64,000 nucleotides of DNA from the NCBI GenBank assembly GCA_038049695.1, contig CP142451.1, positions 6,384,001-6,448,000 on the forward strand. Reading direction: 5' to 3'. The translations under genes were made by a program, and so were the position numbers. Below the pieces are notes generated by a model. That model was not told the DNA's origin. It saw only the letters and a program-made list of their open reading frames with translations, and did not search any database. Position 1 is the first letter of the stretch. Every line of letters starts with the position of its first letter. Below, in pieces: positions 34,213-45,760 of this stretch. Source of the stretch: Cinnamomum chago (Eukaryota > Streptophyta > Magnoliopsida > Laurales > Lauraceae).

Positions 34213-34370
34213 ACTAACATTTTCTTTTTGAATGGTCACTCATACTAACATTCCTTTCTTAATATAGACTTGACAAAACTAAATAATGCAAACGTCCTAA
34301 CTAATTATGAAAAAGACTTTCTCGCCTGGGAGATTTAGGGCCTGTTTGGAAGCACAACACAAGTTAAATT
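34213..34370. repeat. Repeat family copy C, right part
   Basis: Resumes copy C after the solo LTR, matching copy B at 29695-29860 and ending at the same GGCCTGTTTGGAAGCACAAC block. 34371-34625 shows nothing recognisable. Confidence 0.65.
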
Positions 34371-34629
34371 GCAAAAACTTCTTGAGCAAATTTACTATCA
34401 GAAAAATTACATGTGAATGTGATTTCTTATAGACGAAACTAAACTGAGCATGATAAATTATGAGAAAATTTCAAATGCAAGCATAAAAAGAATAAGAAAC
34501 ATGCTCGTTGGGATATTTGCTCGTTTCTTTTCTTTCGGCTTCTAATATATGCTCGTTGGGATGCTGTTCTCAATTCTAGTGTGATCTATGCGCATCCGAA
34601 TTCATTTGCATCTCTCTCTCCAAAGTTCA

Positions 34630-35021
34630 AAGAGAGATGGCCTTCTTTCGATTTATACAGAAAGACCCAAGATTCCAACGATTAAGATATCATCGGACAA
34701 CCTGCCAAGGAATGGAGGAGTTTCTACCTCAAATGGCACAAAGTGAAGGCATGTAGAGCTACAAACTTATCCAAGTTTGTGATAAAATGTTCTCAACATG
34801 AATCGCTTGAAGTTGGAGATTACTTGAGAGCAATTGGACACCTATGCTCAATGGAACTAGAATTTAAGGATCTTCAGCTGTTTCGATTCGCAGAAAATCA
34901 GAATGTGATGCTAAATTCGATTGGATTGCACTGTTCCTTGTTTTGCCTAGGAACACCGGGGATGATTGTCCATTATCTGTGTTCTTTAATGATCAATGTT
35001 CTAGTTAAAACTGATGGCTGA
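34630..35021 (+). pseudogene. Fragment of an unrecognised plant gene
   Basis: Two adjoining protein-like readings in different frames: MAFFRFIQKDPRFQRLRYHR... from about 34637, stopping at 34752, and CSQHESLEVGDYLRAIGHLC followed by SMELEFKDLQLFRFAENQNV to TGA at 35021. The second has the regular charge and hydrophobic pattern of a folded domain. No start, splice site or continuation could be joined, so it is treated as a broken fragment, perhaps captured by a transposon. Function not recognised. Confidence 0.4.
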
Positions 35022-35758
35022 AGTATTCAAGAAACGCATTTTGAGCACATATTATTTGACCGATCCTAAAGAAAGGACAATTAAATTAAAAAAAAAAAAA
35101 GAGAGAAACATTTTAAAAAAAATTTAGAAGATCAAGTAATTAAGAACTTCATCTGTAGCAAGAACAATAGTTTCTTAACTTGCAATAGATATGTAATAGA
35201 ACGATCATTCGAGGGGAAAAGCATCTTTCAAAAAAGATGAACTCGTTGAGACATTACATCAAACTCTTTGTGGGCATATGAGATTGAATTCAAACTTGTC
35301 CAACAAAGACAAAAAAAAATATGTGGTGGTTTTGTCATGTTCAATCTCTATCCCATTTTTGGCCTTGCATATCATTAAACAAACGGAGATCATCATCTTC
35401 TTTCTTTGAGTTTTCTAAACAACCCATGAGTGAAAAAGGAAAAATAAGAAACACGCAACGCTCATTTCAAAGAAATTTCAAAAGAAGTATTGCAGACAAC
35501 GAAGAAAAGAGAAGTAAAAGAATTGAAGAAATGTAAAGAGATATCTACCTGTTCGATCCGTATGCTTGTTTCCGTCTTGATCAACAGCGATATGAAAAAT
35601 TGCAGACGAAGAAGAGAAATCATTACCGAGAGGTAAAGAGAGAGAGAGAGATATATTACGGAACATAGAATCGAAATGGAAATGTTGTAGTTACTATTTC
35701 CTCCGGTTTCAACACTCGCTTGTATGGTCCAAAGCCAAGGCAGGCATCGACAATTTCA
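35022..35758 (-). other. 3' flank of the CNL gene
   Basis: Downstream of the CNL stop codon on the minus strand. Contains AT-rich sequence, a short (GA)n at 35638-35651 and overlapping short frames without protein character. Probably includes the 3' UTR. Confidence 0.4.
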
Positions 35759-38700
35759 TCATGAATGAAAAAAGGGTTGGAGTCGTTGCTTGATGTCATT
35801 GTCTTCCCACTCCAATGCTTCCCACCATGAACTCTGGCCATAAATCTCCCTTAGTGCAGGTGCTACAATATTGGTGCCATTGGAGAGGAAGGAGAGACTC
35901 TTCAACTTGGGACAATGATAAATTCCAATAGTTTCTAGTGATGGCCATTCGAAATTAGAAAACCCTCGGCAAATGCTAACCAATTCAGGAAGATTCGAGA
36001 GATGAATTTGCTTGAAATTAGGGAGGATGAGTCTATCATTATTATAACTTATAACATTATGGGGATAACTTGCGACAGACATCTCCTCCTCCCCTTCAAT
36101 TTCTATTATCTCTTCCATCTTCGAACAATCACGAACCAAGAGGAATTTTAAACAGCAGAGTTGTCGAATAATACCCAATTGGAAAACCTTCTTCAAATTA
36201 GCACAACAATATAACATTAGACGTGTTAGTTTGGAGAGGCTTCCGGGCAGCAATGGACCATCCGATAAGCTTCTCAATTCAGGAAGAATCTCAAGCCTAA
36301 GAATCTCCAAGTTGGGTAGCAGTGCACAAGTCTTCTGTTGCTCATCTCCATCAAACATAATTTCCATCTTTTCACAGCCTCCGACCCAACATTCTTTCAA
36401 CTCATTCATGTTTGCCAGGCCCAACTCCGATAGCTTTCTTACGGTGCCATGATCCTGTAGATGAAAAAAGGAACAATGAGCAAGGGTATCCATAATGGCA
36501 GCGGCATGTGACATCCCAAGACCACCATTATATACCAAACATCTTTCCCATTCATGACCTAGAGGATCATTAGAAATCGGTCTACTCCTTTTCTCAGTGC
36601 CAACCCGAAACCGGAATCTCCTAAACCAGGAGGTTGCTTTCACCGATTTGCTATGACGTAGAAAATGCTCGAGACACTCCACTTTTGGAAAGTATGCATC
36701 GAGATAAGTAAGATGTTCCAACCCGCATAATTCTTCAACCACGACTTCCATGCTTTCATCATCCCACTGTTCCTTTTCAACACAAGTTGGAAAATAGTCG
36801 ACATACAAGCTCAGTTCTTCTAAATATGGAAGCTTTGGAATTATTCCAGTTCTCAACTTGTTGTTCCATTCTTTAGTGTCCTCAGGAAAATAGATGTGGT
36901 ATTGAAATCCCACTATCAAACGTTTCAAACAAGTTAGTTCTGCGACCTCTGTAGGCAGATATTTAATTCCTGTGGAGCCTCCCAAATGAAGCACCTCCAG
37001 TTGCGTGAGCGCTCCTACTTGGGGTGGAAGTACTGCAAAATTAGGACAAGACATCAAATAGAGACCGCGGAGATTAACCAAAGTCTCCAATGAAGAAGGC
37101 AAGGACTTTATTTTTGTCCAACTCAAGTCTAGAATACATAGAGAATGCATACATTCAAAGAAGGAATCGGGGATCATTGTTAGATGATCATTATATTGAA
37201 ACAATAATGTGGACAAATTGCTACAGTTTGGCCTCTCCAACTCCAGGAGACTAACCAAACTACATTGCATTAATGATATCTTTTGTGATTGCAACCATTC
37301 CTTCTCCTCTGGTGGATGCTTTACATGCTTACCAGTTTTTACTAAGAACCCTGAAGCTTCTTTCAATGCAAAATCCCTTATAATGTCATGCATTTTGACA
37401 CATTCTTCCCTATCATCAGCTCTCTCCAACAATGATGCATCAGCAAGATACATTACCATGTCGTGACCCTCATCCCGTGCCTCTTCAATGCTATCAACTC
37501 GTTGAATGTAACCCTCCAACCAACAATACTCTACCAATTCAGTTATCTGTATCTTATGGTCTTCCGGGTACAATGAGCAATACAAAAACAAGTTCCTGTC
37601 AGAATCTTTAGGTAACCGATTATAACTGATTCTCAAGCAGGAGAACACTTCATTTTCTATGCCTTCAATTTGAGATGTACATGGTAATTGCAGTTTCCTT
37701 AGTGTATTCCTCCACCTAGGAATAGAATCATTCTTTCTCAATGATGAACCAATAACAATGATGGCAAGTGGTAAACCACCACACTTTTTAACGATATCTC
37801 TAGCAATTGGTTCGATACGAGGGGACATGGCAACTTCTCCAGCTTTTTCATTGAAGAGGCTCCATGCCTCCTCTTCGGATAGTCTCTCCATTTGTATTTC
37901 CACATCTGTTTCCATCCGCCGACATATGCCAAGATCTCGAGTGGTCAACAAGACCTTACATCCATTATCTTGATTTAGAATTGGGATCCCAACATCAGAC
38001 AAATCTATTTTTTCCCAAATATCATCTAAAATCAATAAGAACTTCTTCCCACTTAAATTTTTAGATATGGATGCCCTTAGTCGATCAACAGATTTATCTT
38101 CTCCATTACATTTTAGACGTTCTGCAATATCATTTTGCACTTTTTTTCGACTCCCTTCTCCTGAGGCAGTTATCCAGATGACGATGTCAAACATGTGGGA
38201 TTCTACCAGTCTATTGTTCAACAATTTCAGAGTTCTTGTCTTGCCAATGCCACCCATTCCCCAAATTCCAATCTTTCGGATTCCGACATCTTTTATATGC
38301 CCTAATATCTTCTGCAATCTAGGCTCAGAGTCGGTTAATGGATTAATTTCTACAATTTGTGGCTCAACTTTCTCCAATGGTACATTAGAAAACTCTTTTC
38401 CCTTCAACTTTGGTCGTTTATTATTAAGATCGGTGATTTCCTCGATAACATCACCTACACGTTTGCCCAATCTCCGCCTTGATAAAACATTAGAACACCG
38501 CATATGCTCGTCTTTAATGGACTGCACCTCAACTTCTAACTTTTTCACATCTTCAAGCCACAATTTACTTTCGCTTGTTGCCACATTTGGTGATTCTCTA
38601 GTTATTTTTTCCAAATCATCCCTCCGAGCAGATAAATGTTGAGCATTTTTGTCCAGTTGTTTCATTTTCTTTTCGGGATTTGTAATGTAATCAATTGTTG

Positions 38701-38761
38701 GATTACCAAAAATATCACACACGAGCTTCCCAGTTTCTAGAACTGATTGAATTTTATCCAT
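35759..38761 (-). CDS. CC-NB-ARC-LRR (CNL) disease-resistance protein, RPS2/RPS5 type
   Basis: Intracellular immune receptor: senses pathogen effectors and switches from ADP- to ATP-bound state. Uninterrupted 1000-codon frame on the minus strand. N-terminal coiled-coil region (residues 1-140) opens MDKIQSVLETGKLVCDIFG. NB-ARC: P-loop GMGGIGKT (168-175), kinase-2 LILDDIW (243-249), RNBS-B LLTTRD (271-276), GLPL (329-332), FLYCSLYPED (392-401), MHD (457-459). Leucine-rich repeats from about 505 to the end. Length and motif order are normal for the family. The frame could start eight codons earlier (38785), but those codons overlap the splice acceptor TTTCTTAACAG, so ATG 38761 is preferred. All key residues are present, so it is likely functional. 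Nearest relatives cannot be named. Confidence 0.93.
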   Translation of the reverse strand: MDKIQSVLETGKLVCDIFGNPTIDYITNPEKKMKQLDKNAQHLSARRDDLEKITRESPNVATSESKLWLEDVKKLEVEVQSIKDEHMRCSNVLSRRRLGKRVGDVIEEITDLNNKRPKLKGKEFSNVPLEKVEPQIVEINPLTDSEPRLQKILGHIKDVGIRKIGIWGMGGIGKTRTLKLLNNRLVESHMFDIVIWITASGEGSRKKVQNDIAERLKCNGEDKSVDRLRASISKNLSGKKFLLILDDIWEKIDLSDVGIPILNQDNGCKVLLTTRDLGICRRMETDVEIQMERLSEEEAWSLFNEKAGEVAMSPRIEPIARDIVKKCGGLPLAIIVIGSSLRKNDSIPRWRNTLRKLQLPCTSQIEGIENEVFSCLRISYNRLPKDSDRNLFLYCSLYPEDHKIQITELVEYCWLEGYIQRVDSIEEARDEGHDMVMYLADASLLERADDREECVKMHDIIRDFALKEASGFLVKTGKHVKHPPEEKEWLQSQKISLMQCSLVSLLELERPNCSNLSTLLFQYNDHLTMIPDSFFECMHSLCILDLSWTKIKSLPSSLETLVNLRGLYLMSCPNFAVLPPQVGALTQLEVLHLGGSTGIKYLPTEVAELTCLKRLIVGFQYHIYFPEDTKEWNNKLRTGIIPKLPYLEELSLYVDYFPTCVEKEQWDDESMEVVVEELCGLEHLTYLDAYFPKVECLEHFLRHSKSVKATSWFRRFRFRVGTEKRSRPISNDPLGHEWERCLVYNGGLGMSHAAAIMDTLAHCSFFHLQDHGTVRKLSELGLANMNELKECWVGGCEKMEIMFDGDEQQKTCALLPNLEILRLEILPELRSLSDGPLLPGSLSKLTRLMLYCCANLKKVFQLGIIRQLCCLKFLLVRDCSKMEEIIEIEGEEEMSVASYPHNVISYNNDRLILPNFKQIHLSNLPELVSICRGFSNFEWPSLETIGIYHCPKLKSLSFLSNGTNIVAPALREIYGQSSWWEALEWEDNDIKQRLQPFFHS

Positions 38762-38763
38762 GC

Positions 38764-38838
38764 CTGTTAAGAAACTAAAAGACAATTAGGAAAAGATGAA
38801 CAATAACATTAATACCATCCAGATTATGTAATACTCAC
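38764..38838 (-). other. Candidate 5' UTR intron of the CNL gene
   Basis: On the minus strand GTGAGTATT starts at 38838 and TTTTAGTTTCTTAACAG ends at 38764, just before GC-ATG. The 75-nt length is typical of short plant introns. Inferred from sequence only. Confidence 0.45.
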
Positions 38839-38929
38839 AAACACATGTAACGGTTTGGATATTCAAAATGACAAGTGTCAAGCAACTGTAAAATAAATAG
38901 TTCTTGATATGAAGATTTTGCTATATATA

Positions 38930-38942
38930 TTGAAATTCCCAA
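38930..38942 (-). promoter_or_regulatory. Candidate TATA box of the CNL gene
   Basis: AATATATATAGC on the minus strand, about 170 nt upstream of ATG 38761 (about 95 nt upstream of the putative 5' UTR intron). Such words are common in AT-rich DNA, so this is tentative. Confidence 0.3.
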
Positions 38943-39227
38943 ACGAGTGATGTTGCTCTCTAGATATATGTGTCCCTTTTAATACTACAATAATGACCCC
39001 TGGACTTTATCTTTATATACAAGTATTACAATCCGTCAACCACCTTAATCGACGGTCAAACCTGTCTTTTTACGTCAAATTCAACTAGCAAATTTATAAA
39101 AGACAAAAAATGTTGTTACCTTATACCTCTTTGTAGCAGACAATGTTTGAAATTAAAATAACTTTAACCAAAATGTTTTACAATATTCACCTTGATCTAA
39201 ATTGAGTTAGCATAGTGTTCTTAACAT

Positions 39228-39278
39228 AGTTTCCTTTTCAAGGTTTTTTTTTTTGGTAAAAGTTTCCTTTTCAAGGTT
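39228..39278 (-). mobile_element. Retroposon stub: poly(A) tail only, with 18-bp target duplication
   Basis: AGTTTCCTTTTCAAGGTT occurs at 39228-39245 and 39261-39278. Between them are only T residues and GGTAAA, i.e. TTTACC plus poly(A) on the minus strand. This is an extremely 5'-truncated LINE or SINE copy. Surrounding 38843-40634 holds no other recognisable feature. Confidence 0.7.
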
Positions 39279-40634
39279 AAAGTTCATATATTACAGTATT
39301 GTAGGGGGTATTTTTTGTCCTCTAAGTAGGCTTCAATATGAGTATGGTCAGGTCGGATTGTGTTGAGGACAATGTGAGCTTGCCCGAACCATACACAATC
39401 CCAGCACAACTTGAATACAAACCTGACTTTTAAACTGACCTCTCAGCCCGAGCAACAACCCAAGTTCAATAGTTGCTGTAACCTGACTCAATTAGCCCTC
39501 ATATCTTTTATTCCCTACCAAAAACCCTTGAGCCCAAGACCCCTGGCTTCATGGATTACAGGCTGAAACCCGAAGACCACAACCAAATCACTGTACTAAT
39601 AAAACAAAAACCCAAAAACAAAAAAGGATGAATAGAAACCAACATATTAAATAGAAGAGTCGCATAGTTTTAAGAAAATAGATGGAGAAAAATGTGTGGC
39701 CCACCACTGAAATAATCATACATGTGAGGCCCACAACCAAATCTTAAGGCCCGCTACGATTGACTTTATTGTCAGGCCATAGTTAATATAAGTGATTTCT
39801 AAGTCTAAATGAGCTGTCAAAATGTTTTAAAATATTATATCACAAATTTCTAAGAATTTTAAAATGATATTCTATCACAAGTTTTGAAAATTTAAATGAT
39901 ATATATATAATTGCATATACAACGCTTTCAAGGAATTCATTAATTCAAAAATACAGAGAGCTAAAAATTTGAATGATACTTGAATCTATGGGTGTGGTTT
40001 GAGATCAAGATCCTCAAGTATATCAACCGCTCTTTATATGTGTGCTAGAGAAAAGAAACATTGATAGAAAACAGAAAATCTAGGATCAAGAATATATGAA
40101 GGTCAAAACCATTAATCTAGAGAGTATCAGAATTTGTTTAAAATCAATTGAAATTTTCACCTTCAATTTTTTTAAAAGCAAGATATTCTTTCAATGGGCA
40201 CATCAAATTTTCAGATATTCTTATAGTTTTTTATTAATTTATTTAAGTGGATTTCATATTTTGTAATAATTGTTTAAATTGGTTTTTAATGTTTTGATTT
40301 GGTTGTGTCATGATTAAAATTTCAAAAAATAAAATAATGAGAAATTTACGTGACAAAATCACCCTTGATGGCCCCTAAAAAAAAAGGCCCCAATAGATAT
40401 TTTGAAAATGGAGTGGTCCCCCTAGGGTCTTTCTCATTCTTTTTCCATATATATATAATGGAACTGGACGGTCCGCATAGTTCCAAACGCCCACTGGGGC
40501 CCACCTTATGACCCATCCAAATTGACCACACATTCACAACCCCCTTATAGACACTGAATCCCATGAATTTGCAAGGATTCAGATGGACTAGACCATTGGA
40601 TTGAGGGTCAATTTTTCTTGTTTGTTATAAAGCT

Positions 40635-40749
40635 AATAAACTTGTGGACCACATATGAAGGGGTTAGATGTATTAGATTGACTTCAGATTTGATATTTAG
40701 GTTGGCACCACTTGGATCTTTCGGTCCCCCTCTATCCCATGACTAGTGG

Positions 40750-40783
<34 letters not shown>

Positions 40784-40985
40784 TATATCGTGGCTCCTCT
40801 ACACACTACAATAAACTTGTGGACCACATATGAAGGGGTTAGATGTATTAGATTGACTTCAGATTTGATATTTAGGTTGGCACCACTTGGATCTTTCGGT
40901 CCCCCTCTATCCCATGACTAGTGGGGTATATATATATATATATATATATATATTCATATATCGTGGCTCCTCTACACACTACAAT
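40635..40985. repeat. 175-bp tandem duplication containing (AT)n
   Basis: Two adjacent copies, starting at 40635 and 40810 (AATAAACTTGTGGACCACAT ... CTCCTCTACACACTACA). They appear identical apart from the length of the internal (AT) tract at 40751-40780 and 40927-40953, so the duplication is recent. Confidence 0.93.
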
Positions 40986-42890
40986 GGGCGCGAAACCCAT
41001 TTTTCCTTTTCAGAAAAAACAGTTCAATCCCCTTTTTTATTTCTTCCAATCTTGTAGGCCCCAAGTTCATCAATATCCAAATCTTGTCTATGCCTAGAAT
41101 GCACTGTTTATTTTTAGTAGAGTTTTTAAAGAAACTAGAAATCCTCTCTTCTTCCTCTTCCCACCTCATACATTATATATACACATCTAGTTTAAACAAA
41201 TGTAGTACAATGAATGACTATTGAGAATGATATGAAGTTTGTGTTTGCAATAACACATTGTCATGTTTCAATATTTGAAACTTAATATGTAAATTAACTT
41301 GAGTTACATATCTCAAGCATAAAATAAAAAAATGACCCAAATAATTATTAAATAGAAAGCAATAATTTTCCCATTAAATCCATGAGTGGAGGCACTTTAA
41401 AATATCCGTTAGTCTTTTTTTTTCACGATAGAGAGAAAGAGGGGGGGAGCCACATAAATCCCTCACTGACTCACCCTATGGTGAGGGATGAATGCACATA
41501 AACATTCCTCTCATATATATTTATATAAAGAATGGGTGCACACACATCGCAAAAACAACAACAACAACAACAACAAATAACAAATTTCATTTTATTAGCT
41601 ACTAGTTCAATTGGTAATGGATATTAAAGTATTACATTCGGAGCAGTTAGTTTATCCCCGGTTAGAATCAGTGGCGGAGGCTTTTTTTCTTAAGGGGCAA
41701 GTGATGGATGGCTGGTTATATTTTTTAATCATTGATTTTCATTACATTTTAAAATAATTTTTTTTATTTTTTTAATATTCAAAGAAAACTGCTAAATTTG
41801 AAAAATACTCTAACTATTTTTAAGACATAATATCTAAAAACTTTATTAAATAGGTTAGAATATGAACACAATACGGTTATTCAAATGAGACAAAACGCTC
41901 ACTATAATTATTTTAAATGAGAGAGAAATAGATTTCATGTCGTTGACCCAATATTGTGAGAACAAGTCTTTGATGATGATGACGACACGACGGCTATAAT
42001 GAATCCAAATTGCTTTAAAAAAATGACTTTTTCTTCTTTTAGCACTTAGAGTTGTTTCTTACTCTATTCAAAGTAGTACCCATACCGGATTGATAGGATG
42101 AAAACTAATTGACCCACCATGAATTAACAAATTTATTTATTAGTTATTTGTGATCATTTGATGGGCTCCAATGCAGGTGATTGAGAGGGAAACATTTAAA
42201 GTAATTCACCAAGTCATATAAGACCACAGGGTATAACTTGTATGTTAACGCAAAGTTAAAGAGTCCGAATCCTTTGAATGTCTTACTAAAACGCATGCAT
42301 TGATATACAAGTAATAAAAAAACAATACCTTGGAATTTCCCTTTTCTGCGGAAGTAGTTTTCCAGCCACTCCATTGGAGTTTATTATCCGAGGAATCGCA
42401 AACAAATTAGTATATTTTTGCGTTTTTCCATGAAGGAAAATGGCCACACTAAACGTGGATGTTCCTGTAGTGCAGAAAATCATTTCCACAATTATCAATC
42501 TTTCCATGGAAAATCGGCTACACAAACGTGCACTAAATCTAGTGAGTAATGAACACAAGCTCCCACCCCGAGTGTTATCTTGACCAATTAGAGTAGGGTT
42601 GTTTTTTGTTTTTCACTTTTTTGGCAAGGTTTGTATTTTTTTTTTCCCATTTTAAGGGCGAGGAGGACTCTTGTAATCAAGGATTTATTGTATAATATGG
42701 ACTATTGTAATGAAGTATCAGCTGAAACTTTGTCCTAAAGTTCGAAGACACTCTTCAGGTATTTTGAGTAATCAATATTAATTCATGATGATCATTGATG
42801 AGAGATCTATTTTTCTCCTTGTTTTGTAGTAAAATTTTCATTTTTCTTTCTCTATTTTTTATTTTATTTTGGTATCCAAATAAGGACTTG
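40986..42890. other. No gene seen
   Basis: AT-rich spacer with an (AAC)n microsatellite at 41553-41576 and one copy of the GTTGACCC ... TTTGATGATGATGACGA repeat at 41941-41990. Short frames at 42144-42558 on the minus strand lack protein character. Confidence 0.5.
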
Positions 42891-42894
42891 GGGA

Positions 42895-43010
42895 GCCATT
42901 AGAAGCCCCAACTATGGGGAAGAAAGCCTGAGGAAGGCTACCCAGAGATCGAACCCTCGGCAATAAGGTGATATGCAAGATGCCTAACCAACTGGGCAAC
43001 CCCCGGTATT
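42895..43010 (-). mobile_element. tRNA-derived SINE
   Basis: Minus strand starts GGGGGTTGCCCAGTTGGTTA (A box), then GAGGGTTCGATCTCTG (B box) at tRNA-like spacing, and ends GGATACCAAAATAAAATAAA. It does not fold as a complete tRNA and has a long non-tRNA body, so it is a SINE and not a tRNA gene. Confidence 0.75.
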
Positions 43011-44164
43011 GGTGAATTTTTCTGTTTAATCAAAGATTTTGAAGTTTTGAGTTGTCATAGGGCAACTTAGCAGGGTAAACTAGAAGAAGAAAGAAGAAGA
43101 AAAAAACTCTTAATCCTTTCAAAATAGAAGTATGAGTTCTCACAATTTAACAATAACAGAAGGGGAAAAAAATGAAAGCAAAGCCAGAAGTTCTCACATC
43201 ATAATAAGAAATGAAATAAATTATATCCAGGATTGAGATGATAACATGCCTGATGCTTGGCACTTGGCAGTAGGAAGATTGAAGAAGATAAGACTTGAGA
43301 TTCTTCAGCTGATGGGTGGTGATTTCCTCTTGTGCTGTGCGTTATACAAGGACATTGAGATTGTTCATATAGCTAGAGGTCAATGCAACTGCAAGTCTTG
43401 GGTCAATGCAAGTGTGTACAGTATAAATGAATGGGTGGCTAGAATGTCACATTATCTACTTGCCTTGTGCTTTTAGATGTTGGCCTATCTGTGTAGGTAT
43501 GTTAGCCAGTTCTAATCATTATAGAGCTTAATAGAAAGTTATATACAGGTCCTTTTTTGTAATCCAATGGTGGCATAGGCCTCTCAAAATCTATGCATTT
43601 AGGACCACACAAGATGTATTGTCACTCTAGTCTTTTATGTACGTATTCCACTAAATTACTTGAAAGGCAGCAATCTGTCCAAAGGCATGCAATCTTGTGC
43701 ACTTCAGTAAATCACACCTTTTACAGAGAGGCTCCACACTGCAAATGGTGGGTGCATTGAAAATTTCATAGATTGGGAAGTCCTAGCAGATTCTCCTCCC
43801 TCGAATTCTTGTGAGCCAAAAATTAATGTATGGAGTCAAATCTAAAAGATATTTTGATTGGAAAAAAGACAACAATTGGTTGAAATTGAAAGCAGTCTAG
43901 AAGTTGTTTTAGGGCTCACTCATCCTCATTTGGATCCACTTAAAGGGCTGTTAGATCATCAAATCATTGCCTGCACCTGTTTGGCATTGGCCTTTGCTGA
44001 GAATCTATACGTGTCACAAGATGTACCGTTACTAATAAGAATTGATCCAATGTTGTGGCTACTATGGTGCTGATGGCAGCTAGGACTTGATTTAACATGT
44101 GGAGGATCCACCATCGTTGATTAACTTATTCATATCACAAACCTCTCTATGCATGCATCGATAC
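43011..44164. other. No gene seen
   Basis: Spacer between a SINE and a solo LTR. Plus-strand frames at 43246-43476 and 43858-44073 are short, have no recognised motif and lack supporting splice structure. Confidence 0.4.
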
Positions 44165-45486
44165 TGATCGAACCCAGAACAGGGTTTGCAAATATAATTT
44201 ATTCTCCGCTATTATCTCTGCTTGAAAAAGTAGAGATGCTAACCGAGTATCGTATCCACTGGGACAAAAAGGCTAAGTTGCGTTGTTTCCTAAATTCCTA
44301 AACTAATTCTATTGGAGAACGAAGTAATGGGTTGATTGATTGTACTTCCTAAATTAACAAATTAAAAGACAGGGGTTGATTCAATTAGAGAAAAGTCTTA
44401 GGGTATGAATCCACCATAGCCTGTGCAATGGCGAATATAGGTCTAGGGTTTCACTGTTAATGCTTTCCAGACTCGTTCTGGTTACAAACCTTCACAGAGT
44501 CACCAAAAAGGGGTAGTGGATGCAAATCAGGGCATAACCTATCTCTATGGCATAGATTATCCTAGATCTAACAAACACATTCATTCAATCATCATACTCA
44601 TATAACTTGGTATTCCAAACTACAAGAATAAAATACCAAAAGAAATATTGCATTCATAAAAATCCAATCAATGGATTAGCATCTTGTCATATAAGTAAAG
44701 CATTTCACATAAAACCCTAGAACCTACACTTTACCATAAACACAAAAACTAAGGTTTCATCACAACCCTAAGATAAGGAGTTAGTTACGCATGGACGACG
44801 ATTGGCAAAGATTCTCTGATGAAATCGCCATGGCTCCGTCTCCAAAACGCTCCAAAACCTTGCTCCAGACCTTCTCCCAAAGTGTGTATATCCCCAAAAA
44901 CGAGTTAGGGCTTCTATATATAAGTTTTGGAGTGAAAAAGGTCTTTAATTCGGGTAGGAGATGGATTCCCGTCGGGTCCGGGCCCACTGGTCATCACAGC
45001 GAACTTCGCGAGGTCATATCTCCCTCGATATAACTCCGATTTACACAATCTTGGACTCCACGGATATCTACTCGAAAAGAGCTTTCCAACGGTACGTAGA
45101 ACTCACGAATCCGACACTCGAGCTGAAAGTTATGACCATTTCAAGTTGCTGCCTCTGAAAATTCCGGGAATCATGGTTCAATTAGAAGACCTTCCATGTT
45201 GGCATGCTATGGGATGAGTGGGACCCATGTTGGAGACCCAAGGCATGTTTGGACTCTTGGCTTGCTTTCTTATTTGAGTCTCCTCCCATATTTGGCAATC
45301 TTTCTTACTTGCAACTCCTTCTTTGTCATGCTTTGTGATTTCTTCCCTTTTAGCTATGAATTTCTCTCCTTGCATTTGTAGGGCCTACAGACAATAAAAC
45401 AACATAATTAGTTTAATTTATCTCTATCGACGGTATAACCAAGTCCTCATTAGGGGGCCTAAAATGTATCTTTTAGGCTCTCATCA
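44165..45486 (-). mobile_element. Solo LTR, 1.32 kb
   Basis: TGATCG ... CTCATCA flanked by identical GATAC (44160-44164 and 45487-45491). On the minus strand it starts TGATGAG, like the solo LTR at 32351, and has CTTATATATAGAAG as a TATA candidate at about 44910-44923. A CGTATCCACTGGGAC motif near 44251 corresponds to the region before the LTR 3' end. No internal domain remains. Confidence 0.85.
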
Positions 45487-45760
45487 GATACTTACACAAA
45501 TTTCATGCCTTGCCCAAACAATTAGCATAACCAATAACCAACCATTTAGCCAAAACATTTAATTAACATGGGTAAGTCTTTATTGACATGATAAAGCAGA
45601 ATAGATTTGAATTTTGGTTTTGCGTAGGTGTTGTCCTACTGGTGGACTGCTCAATAATATCGTGACTTTTGTCCGATTGGTAAGGCCCACTTGCAAGTAA
45701 AGTGGGTTGGCATGATTATGTAAGCTGACCCCGCTTTGACCTGTGCAATGGTTCGTTCAA

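Noticed and set aside
36231..38642. Several open frames on the plus strand opposite the CNL gene, up to 191 codons
   Set aside because: They are antisense shadows of the CNL coding sequence, without motifs or splice support.
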